Assembly: GCA_015709315.1 (NCBI GenBank) | Contig: JACCQI010000002.1 | Coordinates: 119,530 to 183,529, forward strand | DNA from: Desulfovibrionaceae bacterium | GTDB lineage: Bacteria > Desulfobacterota > Desulfovibrionia > Desulfovibrionales > Desulfovibrionaceae | DNA: 64,000 nt | Direction of reading: 5' to 3' | Part shown: positions 25,423-34,532 of the stretch, in pieces | Layout of the letters: each line of letters begins with the position of its first letter | Position numbering within the stretch: the stretch's first letter is position 1 | Program-made: the position numbers and the translations under genes | Notes under the pieces: generated by a model | What the model was told of the DNA's origin: nothing | Seen by the model: only the letters and a program-made list of their open reading frames with translations | The model's database searches: none

Positions 25423-25686
25423 ATGGCATTTCGCAAGAAATTCACCCCGAGGAAGAAGTTCTGCCGCTTCTGCGCGGACAAGGACCTGCCCCTTGACTAC
25501 AAGCGCCCGGACATCCTGCGCGACTTCGTGACCGAACGCGGCAAGATCATCGCCCGCCGCATCACCGGCACCTGCGCCAAGCACCAGCGCCGCCTGACCA
25601 ACGAGATCAAGCGCGCCCGTCAGATGGCCCTGCTGTTCTACACCACCGTTCACAGCTCCGAAGTGAAGAAGCGGAGCTCCATGTAG
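25423..25686 (+). CDS. rpsR: 30S ribosomal protein S18
   Basis: Partner of S6 on the 30S platform. The 87 residues include [25 protein letters not shown] and [29 protein letters not shown], the S18 signature. Four cysteines/histidines (CRFC, C-x-x-H) make it a zinc-type S18, which many genomes replace with a cysteine-free paralog. GGAGG precedes the ATG, 11 nt after the rpsF stop. Confidence 0.98.
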   Translation: MAFRKKFTPRKKFCRFCADKDLPLDYKRPDILRDFVTERGKIIARRITGTCAKHQRRLTNEIKRARQMALLFYTTVHSSEVKKRSSM

Positions 25687-25698
25687 GAGGGAGGACCA

Positions 25699-26250
25699 AT
25701 GAAACTTATCTTACGCGCTGACGTCGATGCCCTCGGTCGACTTGGAGATATCGTTACCGTCAAGCCCGGTTACGGCCGCAACTACCTGATTCCCCAGGGA
25801 CTGGCCAAGCCCGCCACCGAAGCCAACCTGAAGGCTTTCGAACTGGAACGCCGCAAGCTGCAGGAACAGGCCGACTCCCTTCGCGCCCAGGCCGAAGGTC
25901 TGGCCGATAGGATCGCCGCCACCCCGGTGGAGATCGAGGTCCGCGTGGGCGAAGGCGACAAGCTGTACGGCTCCGTCACCACCTCCAACATCGGTGACGC
26001 CATGGAAGCCGCCGGCATCGACATCGATCGCCGCAGGATCATCCTGGCCGAGCCCATCCGCGCCCTTGGCGAGTACGACATCGAGATCCGCCTGCACCCG
26101 GACGTCCACGGCGAGCTGAAGCTCTCCGTCGTCCGTCACGGCGGCCCCGTTGAAGAAGAAATCGAAACCGAAGAACCCGCAGCTGACGTGGCCGAGGCCG
26201 TCGAGGAATCCGTAGAGAATGCCGAAGACGCCGAGACCGCAGAAGCCTAG
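25699..26250 (+). CDS. rplI: 50S ribosomal protein L9
   Basis: Binds 23S rRNA at the base of the L1 stalk. The N-terminal domain MKLILRADVDALGRLGDIVTVKPGYGRNYLIPQGLA is standard, followed by the connecting helix and C-terminal domain. At 183 residues it is about 35 longer than the E. coli protein because of an acidic tail (EEEIETEEPAADVAEAVEESVENAEDAETAEA). The last 32 nt overlap the start of dnaB. Confidence 0.97.
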   Translation: MKLILRADVDALGRLGDIVTVKPGYGRNYLIPQGLAKPATEANLKAFELERRKLQEQADSLRAQAEGLADRIAATPVEIEVRVGEGDKLYGSVTTSNIGDAMEAAGIDIDRRRIILAEPIRALGEYDIEIRLHPDVHGELKLSVVRHGGPVEEEIETEEPAADVAEAVEESVENAEDAETAEA

Positions 26251-27673
26251 CAGCGGCCGATACGACACCACCCCGGAAGGGGCCCTGGAAAGGGCCTCTT
26301 CCGATCTTGTACGCAAAGTACCCCCTCACTCCCTGGATGCGGAGCAGGCCGTCCTCGGCGGCATTTTCCAGTCCAACACCATGTTCCACGAACTCGTGGA
26401 CATCATTTCCGCCGACGATTTCTACTCCCCTGTCCACCGCGACATCTACCGGGCCATCACCGACCTCTACGATGGTCACGAGCCCATTGACGTCATCACC
26501 GTCGCCAACCAGCTCGAAAAGAACGGCAAGCTCGAAACCGTGGGCGGACCGGCCTACATCGCCGAGCTGTCAGACTCGGTGGTCAGCTCCTCCAACGCCA
26601 AGCACCACGCCCAGATCGTCCGCGACAAATGCATCCTGCGCAAGCTCATCGACATCTCCAGCGGGATCATCGCCAACTGCTTTTCCTCCCGCGACGTGGA
26701 CGAGGTCCTGGACGAGTCCGAAAAGGAAATCTTCCAGATAGCGCAGTCCAAGGAAATGCGCGGCATGATGCCCAGCCCGCAGCTGGTCAGGAAGGTTTTC
26801 GAGGAACTGGAGACCAAGTACAACAACAAGTCCCTGGTCACGGGCATCCAGACCCACTACCACGATTTCGACGGCATGACCGCCGGGTTGCAGAACTCGG
26901 ACCTGATCATCATCGCGGGCCGCCCGTCCATGGGCAAGACCGCGTTCGCCCTGAACGTGGCCCTGCGCGCCGCCGTCCGCAGCGAATGCCCGACCGCCAT
27001 CTTTTCCCTGGAAATGAGCATGGAGCAGCTCATGACCCGCCTGCTCGCCGTGCAGGCCAAGGTGGACCTCTCCAACCTCCGCACCGGATTCCTGGAGGAC
27101 TCGGACTGGCTCAAGCTCCACGAGGCCGCCGACTCCATCACCAACGCGCCGATCTTCATCGACGACACCCCGGCGCTCAGCACCCTGGAACTCCAGGCCC
27201 GCTGCCGCCGCCTCAAGGCGGAGCACAATCTCGGCCTGGTGGTGGTGGACTACCTCCAGCTCATGCGCTCCAGCGCCCGGCCGGATTCCCGCGAGCAGGA
27301 GATCTCGGATATTTCGCGCCACCTCAAGGCCCTGGCCAAGGAGCTGGACGTGCCGGTCATCGCCCTGTCGCAGCTCAACCGCAAGGTCGAGGAGCGCACG
27401 GACAAGCGGCCCATGATGTCCGACCTGCGTGAATCCGGCGCCATCGAGCAGGACGCGGACATCATCATCTTCCTCTACCGCGACGCCGCCTACAACAAGA
27501 GCGAGGACAACCCGCTCAAGAACCATGCGGAAATCATCATCGGCAAGCAGCGCAACGGTCCCACCGGACGGTGCGAGCTTTTCTTCCGCAAGGAATACAC
27601 CCGGTTCGAGAACATGGACAGCACAGTGTACCCCTCGGAACTTCCCGAAGGGTTCCATCCCGACGCCGACTAA
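26219..27673 (+). CDS. dnaB: Replicative DNA helicase DnaB
   Basis: Hexameric 5'-3' helicase of the replication fork. The N-terminal domain includes PPHSLDAEQAVLGGI. The RecA-like C-terminal domain has Walker A AGRPSMGKTAFALN (near residue 240), Walker B LVVVDYLQLM and SQLNRKVEERTDKRPMMSDLRESGAIEQDADI. At 484 residues it is full length. The ATG at 26219 lies inside rplI; no later in-frame start exists before the conserved PPHSLDAEQ, so the 32-nt overlap appears real. Placement after rplI is common in bacteria. Confidence 0.96.
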   Translation: MPKTPRPQKPSSGRYDTTPEGALERASSDLVRKVPPHSLDAEQAVLGGIFQSNTMFHELVDIISADDFYSPVHRDIYRAITDLYDGHEPIDVITVANQLEKNGKLETVGGPAYIAELSDSVVSSSNAKHHAQIVRDKCILRKLIDISSGIIANCFSSRDVDEVLDESEKEIFQIAQSKEMRGMMPSPQLVRKVFEELETKYNNKSLVTGIQTHYHDFDGMTAGLQNSDLIIIAGRPSMGKTAFALNVALRAAVRSECPTAIFSLEMSMEQLMTRLLAVQAKVDLSNLRTGFLEDSDWLKLHEAADSITNAPIFIDDTPALSTLELQARCRRLKAEHNLGLVVVDYLQLMRSSARPDSREQEISDISRHLKALAKELDVPVIALSQLNRKVEERTDKRPMMSDLRESGAIEQDADIIIFLYRDAAYNKSEDNPLKNHAEIIIGKQRNGPTGRCELFFRKEYTRFENMDSTVYPSELPEGFHPDAD

Positions 27674-27694
27674 CCCTCAAGCCCAGACATCGCC

Positions 27695-28987
27695 ATGTAT
27701 TACGATTCCGTAGAAGCCATGGAACGCGCCGCCCTGGAAGAGCTCCAGGTCGAACGCCTCAAGGAAACCATCGTCAACGCCAAGAATTCGCCCTTTTACG
27801 GCGCGCGCCTAGCGGGCATGAATCCCGAGGACATCAAGACCCCGGCGGACATCGAGAAGCTTCCCTTCACCACCAAGGACGACCTCCGCAGCCAGTATCC
27901 GCACGGGCTGCTGACCCGGTCCCTGAACAATTTCGTCCGGCTGCACGCTTCTTCCGGCACCACGGGCACGCCCACCGCGATCTTCTACACCCAAAAGGAC
28001 CTGGACACCTGGGCCGACCTCGTGGCGCGCTCCATGTACTGTTGCGGCTGCCGCAAGTCCGACGTGTGCCAGAACATGTCCGGCTACGGCCTGTTCACCG
28101 GCGGGCTGGGCATCCACTACGGCTCCGAACGGCTGGGCATGCTGACCGTCCCGGCGGGCGCGGGCAACACCAAGCGCCAGATCAAGCTCATCCGGGACCA
28201 CAATGTTTCCGTGCTGCACATCATCCCGTCCTTTGCCCTGTACTTCGCCCAGAAGGTCGAGGAGGCGGGCTTCGACGTGCGCGACATGCCCTGGCGCATC
28301 GCGCTCATCGGGGCCGAGCCGCACACCGAGGAGGCGCGCCGCAAGATCGAGGAAATGCTGCACATCAAGGCGTACAATTCCTACGGCCTGTCCGAGATGA
28401 ACGGTCCGGGCGTGGCCTTCGAGTGCGTGCATCAGAAAGGCATGCACATCTGGGAGGACGCCTACATCCCCGAGATCATCAACCCCAAGACCGGCGAGCA
28501 CGTGGCCGAGGGCGAAATAGGCGAGCTGGTCCTGACCACCCTGACCCGCGAAGGCATGCCCATCATCCGCTACCGGACCCGCGACCTGACCCGCTTCATG
28601 CCGGGCGAGTGCGAGTGCGGCCGCACCCATCGGCGCATCGACCGCATCACGGGCCGGGCCGACGACATGATGATCCTGAAGGGCGTGAACATCTACCCCA
28701 TGCAGATCGAGCAGGCCCTCATGGCCATGCCCGAAGTCGGCCAGAACTACCTCATCGAGCTGGTCCGCGAAGGCGTGTCCGACCAGATGCGGGTCAAGGT
28801 CGAGGTCAAGGACGAATTCTTCGTGGAGGACATGCGCGCCCTGCAGGGACTGCAGAAGCGAATTGCCAAGACCCTGTGCAACGAGATCCTGATCACCCCG
28901 CGCGTGGAACTGTGCCAGTCCGACTCCATTCCCAAGGCCGAGGGCAAGGCCGTGCGCGTGGTGGACAGGCGCAAGGAAGGGGAATAG
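27695..28987 (+). CDS. paaK: Phenylacetate-CoA ligase-family aryl-CoA ligase
   Basis: ATP-dependent activation of an aryl acid to its CoA thioester. The AMP-binding motif LHASSGTTGTPTAI is near residue 90, EMLHIKAYNSYGLSEM near 225, and the C-terminal KGVNIYPMQIEQAL and SIPKAEGKAVRVVD follow. At 430 residues it matches PaaK. There are no other phenylacetate-pathway genes here. Desulfovibrio relatives often carry several such ligases, which act in aromatic amino acid (indole- or phenylacetate) metabolism, so the substrate is uncertain. Confidence 0.9.
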   Translation: MYYDSVEAMERAALEELQVERLKETIVNAKNSPFYGARLAGMNPEDIKTPADIEKLPFTTKDDLRSQYPHGLLTRSLNNFVRLHASSGTTGTPTAIFYTQKDLDTWADLVARSMYCCGCRKSDVCQNMSGYGLFTGGLGIHYGSERLGMLTVPAGAGNTKRQIKLIRDHNVSVLHIIPSFALYFAQKVEEAGFDVRDMPWRIALIGAEPHTEEARRKIEEMLHIKAYNSYGLSEMNGPGVAFECVHQKGMHIWEDAYIPEIINPKTGEHVAEGEIGELVLTTLTREGMPIIRYRTRDLTRFMPGECECGRTHRRIDRITGRADDMMILKGVNIYPMQIEQALMAMPEVGQNYLIELVREGVSDQMRVKVEVKDEFFVEDMRALQGLQKRIAKTLCNEILITPRVELCQSDSIPKAEGKAVRVVDRRKEGE

Positions 28988-28993
28988 CCGCCC

Positions 28994-29491
28994 ATGGAAT
29001 ACGTCTGGGCCGTCCTGACCATACTAGGCCTGCTCTTCTCGCAGGTGCTCCAGTTGTTCAGCATGCCCGCCAACTGGGTGGCCATCGGCCTGGTGGCGCT
29101 GTGGAAGTTCCTGTACCCGGAATCCATGACCTGGAACTTCGTCATCGTCATCGGCGTGACCGCGGCCGTGGCCGAAGGGCTGGAATTCTTCCTCCAGGCC
29201 CGGTATGCGGGCAAGTACGGGGCCTCCACCCGGGGCAACGTGGGCGGCATCATCGGGGCCATCGCCGGGGCCATCTTCGGCGCGCCCTTCTTCCTGGGCA
29301 TGGGCGCGCTTGTCGGCGCGCTCGGCGGGGCCTACCTCGGCTGCCTGATCGCCGAGATGCCGGGCCGGGCCAAGGCCGAAGCCTTCCGGGCCGCAAAGGG
29401 CGCGTTCATGGGCAAGGCGCTCGGCTTCACGATCAAGACCGCCCTCGGCGCGTGCATCGTGGTCGTTTCCATCCCCCGCATCTGGCCGTAG
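28994..29491 (+). CDS. DUF456-family small membrane protein
   Basis: Inner-membrane protein of 165 residues with three to four hydrophobic segments and the DUF456 glycine-rich core (RGNVGGIIGAIAGAIFGAPFFLGMGALVGALGGAYLGCLIAE). Function unknown. It starts 6 nt after paaK and is probably cotranscribed. It converges on the patatin gene with a single base between the two stops, so there is no room for an independent terminator. Confidence 0.85.
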   Translation: MEYVWAVLTILGLLFSQVLQLFSMPANWVAIGLVALWKFLYPESMTWNFVIVIGVTAAVAEGLEFFLQARYAGKYGASTRGNVGGIIGAIAGAIFGAPFFLGMGALVGALGGAYLGCLIAEMPGRAKAEAFRAAKGAFMGKALGFTIKTALGACIVVVSIPRIWP

Positions 29492-29492
29492 C

Positions 29493-30371
29493 CTACTTCA
29501 GGGCCGAAGGCAGCTTCGCGGCGGCCATGTTGTAGCCGTAGCGGATCAGCGGACCGGCCTTGTCGAATTCCATCACCCCGCAGATATTCTTGGGCATTTC
29601 CAGCAGGTAATCCGGCGGGTAGATCGCAATCTTCTGCCGGGCGATGGTCCCCTGCATGGTGTCGAAGGACTGGGAAACGATGTCCATGGCCCGGATGGTC
29701 ATACTCCCCTTGGGGATGGCCGCCCGCACCTTGTTGACGAATTCGGTCACCGCGCCGGTCAAGGGCGAGGCGGGCTCCGGTTTTTCCTCCAGCAGCCTGG
29801 TGTGAACCCCCGCCTCGGGAGCGCCGTGCAGGTTGACGGCAATGGTCACGTCCGTCTGGTCCCTGAAGGTCGGGGCGATGGGCAGCGGGTTGAGCAGGCC
29901 GCCGTCCACCAGGGCCTCGCCGTTGTGCATGAACGGCGTGAAGAAGATGGGCATGGATATGGACGCCCGGATGGCGTCGAACAGCGGCCCGCTGTCGAAC
30001 CACACTTCCTTGGACCGGGAGATGTTGGCGGCCACGGCGGTGAAATGGATGGGCAGATCCTCGATCCGGCTGTCGCCCACCAGCCCCTTGAGGGTGTTGA
30101 TGATCCGATCGCCCTTGAACAGTCCGTCCGTGCCCAGGGAGAGGTCCAGAAGCCGGACCATGTCGGCCTTGGTCACGGCCCGGACCCAGTTCTCGTACTC
30201 GTCGAGCTTGCCGATGGCGTAGATGCCGCCCACCAGTGCGCCCATGGAACTGCCCGCAATGGACCGGACGGCGTAGCCGTTTTCCTCAAGCCAGTGAATG
30301 ATGCCGATGTGGGCCAGGCCGCGCGCCCCGCCGCTGCCCAGCGCCAGGGAAACCGTTTTGCGTTTCTTCAT
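29493..30371 (-). CDS. Patatin-like phospholipase / RssA-type esterase
   Basis: Serine acyl hydrolase with the Ser-Asp dyad. The oxyanion hole is LGSGGARGLAHIG (residues 11-23), the nucleophile elbow AGSSMGALVGG (40-50), and the dyad Asp lies in VDGGLLNPLPIAPT. At 292 residues without a signal peptide it is a cytoplasmic or membrane-associated enzyme related to RssA. AAGGAAGG precedes the ATG. It is divergent from the threonine synthase gene. The physiological lipid substrate is unknown. Confidence 0.9.
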   Translation of the reverse strand: MKKRKTVSLALGSGGARGLAHIGIIHWLEENGYAVRSIAGSSMGALVGGIYAIGKLDEYENWVRAVTKADMVRLLDLSLGTDGLFKGDRIINTLKGLVGDSRIEDLPIHFTAVAANISRSKEVWFDSGPLFDAIRASISMPIFFTPFMHNGEALVDGGLLNPLPIAPTFRDQTDVTIAVNLHGAPEAGVHTRLLEEKPEPASPLTGAVTEFVNKVRAAIPKGSMTIRAMDIVSQSFDTMQGTIARQKIAIYPPDYLLEMPKNICGVMEFDKAGPLIRYGYNMAAAKLPSALK

Positions 30372-30502
30372 GCCTATCCTTCCTTTCCAATCGTCGCGCC
30401 CCCAAGGTACACCACTTTGGGCTTGCCTTACAGTACCTTTTGGGTAAAACTTTACCGCCCTTTCGGGGGGCCGAGAGAGAACCTTTATCCCCGGGTGAAC
30501 CG

Positions 30503-31951
30503 ATGACCGCCGACATTTTTCCCGCCTATCGCGGACACATGGAATACTTCTGCCTCGGTTGCGGGAAGCGATTCCCCACCGACGAGCTGCACTACACCTG
30601 CCCGGACTGCGGCGGCGTGTTCCTGCTCGACAACCTGCGCTTCGACGAGCTGAAAAAGACCTCGGGCGAAGCGTGGCGCGCCATCTTCGACTCCCGCGCG
30701 GCTTCCAAGAAGACCGCCCTGCGCGGCATCTTCCGCTTCTACGAACTCATGGCCCCGGTGCTGGAGGAAGAAGACATCGTCTATCTCGGCGAGGGCAACA
30801 CCCCGCTGGTGGCATCCAGCCCGGCGCTCAATACGGCCACGGGCCTCAGGACCGCCTACAAGAACGACGGCCAGAACCCGTCCGCGTCCTTCAAGGACCG
30901 GGGCATGGCCTGCAGCTTCTCCTACCTGCGCTCGCTGATCCGCCGACACGGCTGGGACCAGATCCTGACCGTGTGCGCGTCCACGGGCGACACCTCGGCC
31001 GCGGCCGCGCTGTACGCCTCCTATGCGGGCGGGGCCATCAAGTCCGTGGTCATCCTGCCGCACGGCAAGGTCACGCCGGCCCAGCTCGCCCAGCCGCTCG
31101 GCTCCGGCGCGGTTGTCCTGGAAGTGCCGGGCGTGTTCGACGACTGCATGAAGGTGGTGGAGCATCTGGCCGACAACTACCGCGTGGCCCTGCTCAACTC
31201 CAAGAACGCCTGGCGCATCCTGGGCCAGGAGTCCTACGCCTTCGAGTGCGCGCAATGGTTCGACTGGGATATGCGGGACAAGTGCATTTTCGTGCCCATC
31301 GGCAACGCGGGCAACATCACGGCCATCATGGCCGGTTTCCTCAAGCTGTATAACCTGGGCATCATCAACGAGCTGCCGCGCATCTTCGGCGTCCAGTCCC
31401 ACCACGCGGACCCGGTCTACCGCTACTACGCCGTGGACGACCCCAAGGAGCGCCGCTATGAACCCGTGACCGTGGCCGCGTCCGTGGCCCAGGCGGCCAT
31501 GATCGGCAACCCGGTCTCCTTCCCGCGCGTCAAGTATTTCGCCGAGAAATTCGAGGCCGTGGGCGGCCGTGACGCCTTCCAGGTCATCCAGGTCACGGAG
31601 CAGCAGATCATGGATTCCATGATCCAGGCCAACCGCAACGGCCACATCGCCTGCACCCAGGGCGGCGAGTCCTTTGCCGGGGCCAAGCGCGCCCTGGAAC
31701 TCGGCCTGGTCTCCGACAAGGAACTGTGCGTGCTCGACTCCACGGCCCACCAGCTCAAGTTCGTGGATTTCCAGAATATGTATTTCGACAACAGCTTCCC
31801 CCCGGAATTCGAGGTCGTCCCGGACATGGCGCTGGCCAACAAGCCCGAGCTGGTCATCACCCCCGAGGAGAAGGAAACGCTCTCCGCCGAGGAATATACG
31901 CGGACCACCGCGAACAACGTGGTCGCCAGGCTCGGCCTGGAAAAGAAATAG
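30503..31951 (+). CDS. thrC: Threonine synthase
   Basis: PLP enzyme converting O-phosphohomoserine to threonine. The PLP lysine is in NPSASFKDRGMACSF. VCASTGDTSAAAALYASYAG and FVPIGNAGNITAIMAGF are the expected phosphate-loop motifs. The N-terminus has a zinc-ribbon-like part (CLGCGKRF...CPDCGG). The ORF track starts at 30440; ATG 30503 is preferred because the GGGTGA site is near it, while ATG 30539 (MEYFCLGC) remains possible. It heads a run with tlyA and the DMT exporter gene. Confidence 0.93.
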   Translation: MTADIFPAYRGHMEYFCLGCGKRFPTDELHYTCPDCGGVFLLDNLRFDELKKTSGEAWRAIFDSRAASKKTALRGIFRFYELMAPVLEEEDIVYLGEGNTPLVASSPALNTATGLRTAYKNDGQNPSASFKDRGMACSFSYLRSLIRRHGWDQILTVCASTGDTSAAAALYASYAGGAIKSVVILPHGKVTPAQLAQPLGSGAVVLEVPGVFDDCMKVVEHLADNYRVALLNSKNAWRILGQESYAFECAQWFDWDMRDKCIFVPIGNAGNITAIMAGFLKLYNLGIINELPRIFGVQSHHADPVYRYYAVDDPKERRYEPVTVAASVAQAAMIGNPVSFPRVKYFAEKFEAVGGRDAFQVIQVTEQQIMDSMIQANRNGHIACTQGGESFAGAKRALELGLVSDKELCVLDSTAHQLKFVDFQNMYFDNSFPPEFEVVPDMALANKPELVITPEEKETLSAEEYTRTTANNVVARLGLEKK

Positions 31952-31963
31952 GCGGCGGCTCCC

Positions 31964-32713
31964 GTGGCGAAAAAGCAGCGGGCCGATCAGCTCCTGGCGG
32001 CGGGCGGACACGCCGAGAGCCGGGAAAAGGCCAAGCGGTTGATCATGGCGGGCAAGGTCCACTTTCTGGACCGGGGCCAAAAGGTGCCCGTTGCCAAGCC
32101 CGGCCAGCAGTTCCACCCGGACACCGAATTCTCGGTGCCCGAGGACGACCGTTTCGTGTCGCGCGGCGCCCACAAGCTGCTCACGGCCATCGATGAATTC
32201 GACCTGGATTTCACCGGCAAGGTGGCGCTCGACGCGGGCGCGTCCACCGGCGGCTTCACCGACTGCCTGCTCCAGCACGGGGCGGTCCGCGTCTATGCCG
32301 TGGACGTGGGCTACGGCCAACTGCACGAAAAGCTGCGGCAGGACGACCGGGTCGTCAACCTGGAGCGGACCAACGTGCGCCACGCCGGGCCGGACCTGAT
32401 CCCGGAGCCGGTGGACGTCATCGTGGCCGACGTGTCCTTCATCTCCCTGACCAAGATCCTGCCCGCCTGCATTCAGTTCCTGCGTGAGGGGGGCGAACTG
32501 GTGGTGCTCATCAAGCCCCAGTTCGAAGTGGGTCCCGGCCAGACCGACAAAGGCGTGGTCCGCGACGAAAGGCTCCGGCAGGAGGCCGTGGACATGGTCG
32601 CCGCGTTCTGCGAAAACGAACTCGGCCTGACGATCCGGGGCATCGTCCCGTCCAGGATTCTCGGTCCCAAAGGCAACCAGGAATACCTGGCCCACATGGC
32701 AATGCGATCATGA
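31964..32713 (+). CDS. tlyA: TlyA-family rRNA 2'-O-methyltransferase
   Basis: SAM-dependent methyltransferase; in other bacteria TlyA modifies 16S and 23S rRNA at intersubunit positions. It has an N-terminal S4 RNA-binding domain (residues 1-65, RADQLLAAGGHAESREKAKRLIMAGKV) and an FtsJ-like domain with the SAM loop LDAGASTGGFTDCLL and VDVIVADVSFISL. The start is GTG. The 249-residue length is normal. Its stop overlaps the next start (ATGA). Confidence 0.92.
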   Translation: MAKKQRADQLLAAGGHAESREKAKRLIMAGKVHFLDRGQKVPVAKPGQQFHPDTEFSVPEDDRFVSRGAHKLLTAIDEFDLDFTGKVALDAGASTGGFTDCLLQHGAVRVYAVDVGYGQLHEKLRQDDRVVNLERTNVRHAGPDLIPEPVDVIVADVSFISLTKILPACIQFLREGGELVVLIKPQFEVGPGQTDKGVVRDERLRQEAVDMVAAFCENELGLTIRGIVPSRILGPKGNQEYLAHMAMRS

Positions 32714-33582
32714 TCCGGGGACTCATCTACTCCATCATATCGGCCGCGGCCTTCGGGTCCATGGCCATCCTGGTCAAGTTCGGCTACGAGGCGGGCATGT
32801 CCGGGGCGGTCATGATGCAGTTCCGATTCTCGTTCGCGGTGATCTGTCTGCTCCCGATCCTGCTGATAAAAGACCGCAGGCTGCTCGTCATTTCCCCGCG
32901 CGCCCTGGCCAGTTGCGCCTTTCTCGGCCTGGTGGTCTACTGGTCGCAGACCACCTGCTTCGTGGCCGCGCTCAAGACCATTCCGGCCTCGACCACGGCG
33001 CTGGTTTTCTACGGCCACCCCGTGGCGGTCACCCTGCTGTCGGCCATTTTTCTGGGCATGAAGATCGACCGGGTGGTCGTGGGCTCGCTCTTCCTGGTCA
33101 TGGCCGGTTGCGGCCTGGTCTTCTTCGACGCCTTCCTGCGGAAGGCGGACGGCCTGGGCCTGCTCTACGCCTCCGGCGCCCTGGCGGTCTTCTCGCTCTA
33201 CCTGATCCTGGTCCAGGTGCTCATCCGCAAGCTGCCGCCCCTGACCGCGACCTTTTACGTCATGCTCTTCACCGCGATTTCCTTCACCCTGTCGGGCGAC
33301 ATCTCGGCCTGGACGCGGCTGACCGGCGAACAGGCGGCCATCGGCATAGCCCTCGGAATCATACCGGGCGTGATCGCCGTGACCCTGCTCTACGAGGCCA
33401 TCGAACGCATCGGCAGCGCCTGGGCCTCCATCTTTTCCTCGGTGGAACCCATCGTCACGCTGGCGGCGGCCGCCGCGTTCCTGGATGAAAACGTGGTCAT
33501 GCTGCAAATGGGCGGTGCGGCACTGATCATTCTGGGCATCCTTGCGCCCAACCTCCGCGCGCCCAAACCCATCAGGCAATGA
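32710..33582 (+). CDS. DMT-superfamily transporter (EamA)
   Basis: Inner-membrane exporter with ten predicted helices in two EamA repeats and 290 residues. Typical features include FGSMAILVKFGYEAGMSG at the start and YEAIERIGSAWASIFSSVEPIVTL in the second repeat. The substrate is unknown; amino acid or metabolite efflux is typical. Its ATG overlaps the tlyA stop by 4 nt, so it is translationally coupled. It converges with the rhodanese-ferritin gene. Confidence 0.9.
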   Translation: MIRGLIYSIISAAAFGSMAILVKFGYEAGMSGAVMMQFRFSFAVICLLPILLIKDRRLLVISPRALASCAFLGLVVYWSQTTCFVAALKTIPASTTALVFYGHPVAVTLLSAIFLGMKIDRVVVGSLFLVMAGCGLVFFDAFLRKADGLGLLYASGALAVFSLYLILVQVLIRKLPPLTATFYVMLFTAISFTLSGDISAWTRLTGEQAAIGIALGIIPGVIAVTLLYEAIERIGSAWASIFSSVEPIVTLAAAAAFLDENVVMLQMGGAALIILGILAPNLRAPKPIRQ

Positions 33583-33606
33583 ATCCCGCCCGGGCGCAGG
33601 CCGGGA

Positions 33607-34431
33607 CTACTCCCCGCGCAAATCCATGGCCTTGCCCAGCAGCCTGAGGTGGGCCTTTTCCTCGCGGGCCAGCAGATCAAGCACGTCGCGGGCGTCGTCG
33701 TTCTCCGCCCTGGCCGCGCACCGCTGGTAGTAATCCAGGGCCTGGGCCTCGATCATAGACGACAACTGAAGGATGCCCTGCTCGTCGTCAAAGGCGTCCG
33801 GGTACCGATTCAGGAACTCGCCGATCTCCACGCCGCCCTCGACCGCCCCTTCCCCGCGCAGGGCGACTTCCTCGAACGCCTCCCGATCCACATCCCTTCC
33901 GGCGACCCGGCAATATAGCTCGAACAGGGTGTCCTTGTGCCGGTCCTCGAACCCGGCCAGGGTCATGAACAGCTCGATGCGCTCCATGGTCTCGGCCCAA
34001 TCCGCCCGCTGCACATAGAAATCATGCAGGGCGTTTTCCATGGCGTATGCCTTGAGCACCACCTCTTCCGGGGTCTCGGAGCCGGTGAACTCCACCAGGC
34101 CCAGCTCCATGGGACCGAAAGCCGTGTGCCCGTTCCAGGCGGACATGCCGCCCACCAGGTTGCTGATGCCCGTGAACCCCTGCCCGTCGAGCAGTACGGC
34201 GGCAGCCATGCTGCGGCCGCCCGTGCGGCAGTAGACGACCACGGGCTTGCCCGCGTCCACCTCGTCCATGCGGTCGGGCAGTTCGGACAGCGGCAACAGG
34301 AGCGCGCCGGGCAGGTGCTCTTCCTCGTATTCCCACTCCTGGCGGACATCGAGAAGCGTGTATGTATCGGGCTTGTTCCCGTCCATGAAGGAACGGGCTT
34401 GGTCGGGGGTCATCATTGCAATCTGCGCCAT
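33607..34431 (-). CDS. Rhodanese - ferritin-like (rubrerythrin-type) fusion protein
   Basis: Two-domain cytoplasmic protein of 274 residues. Residues 1-115 are a rhodanese domain with the active-site cysteine in VVYCRTGGRSMAAAVL. Residues 130-274 form a four-helix ferritin-like domain with metal-ligand pairs such as EAQALDYYQRCA and EEKAHLRLLGKAM, and FELYCRVAGRD in an earlier helix. Sulfur transfer linked to a di-iron domain suggests a role in sulfane-sulfur or peroxide handling in an anaerobe, but that is inference. Confidence 0.85.
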   Translation of the reverse strand: MAQIAMMTPDQARSFMDGNKPDTYTLLDVRQEWEYEEEHLPGALLLPLSELPDRMDEVDAGKPVVVYCRTGGRSMAAAVLLDGQGFTGISNLVGGMSAWNGHTAFGPMELGLVEFTGSETPEEVVLKAYAMENALHDFYVQRADWAETMERIELFMTLAGFEDRHKDTLFELYCRVAGRDVDREAFEEVALRGEGAVEGGVEIGEFLNRYPDAFDDEQGILQLSSMIEAQALDYYQRCAARAENDDARDVLDLLAREEKAHLRLLGKAMDLRGE

Positions 34432-34532
34432 ACCATCCTCAACGGTCGAAAGATCACGGACAGTCAGAAAACGACAACTCGTGAAAACCGTACGGCAGGA
34501 CGCATTGTTACGTCAATATGCAACAGGCCATG

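Noticed and set aside
30485-32695. 736-aa minus-strand ORF over thrC and tlyA
   Set aside because: Antisense shadow; both plus-strand genes have intact family motifs.
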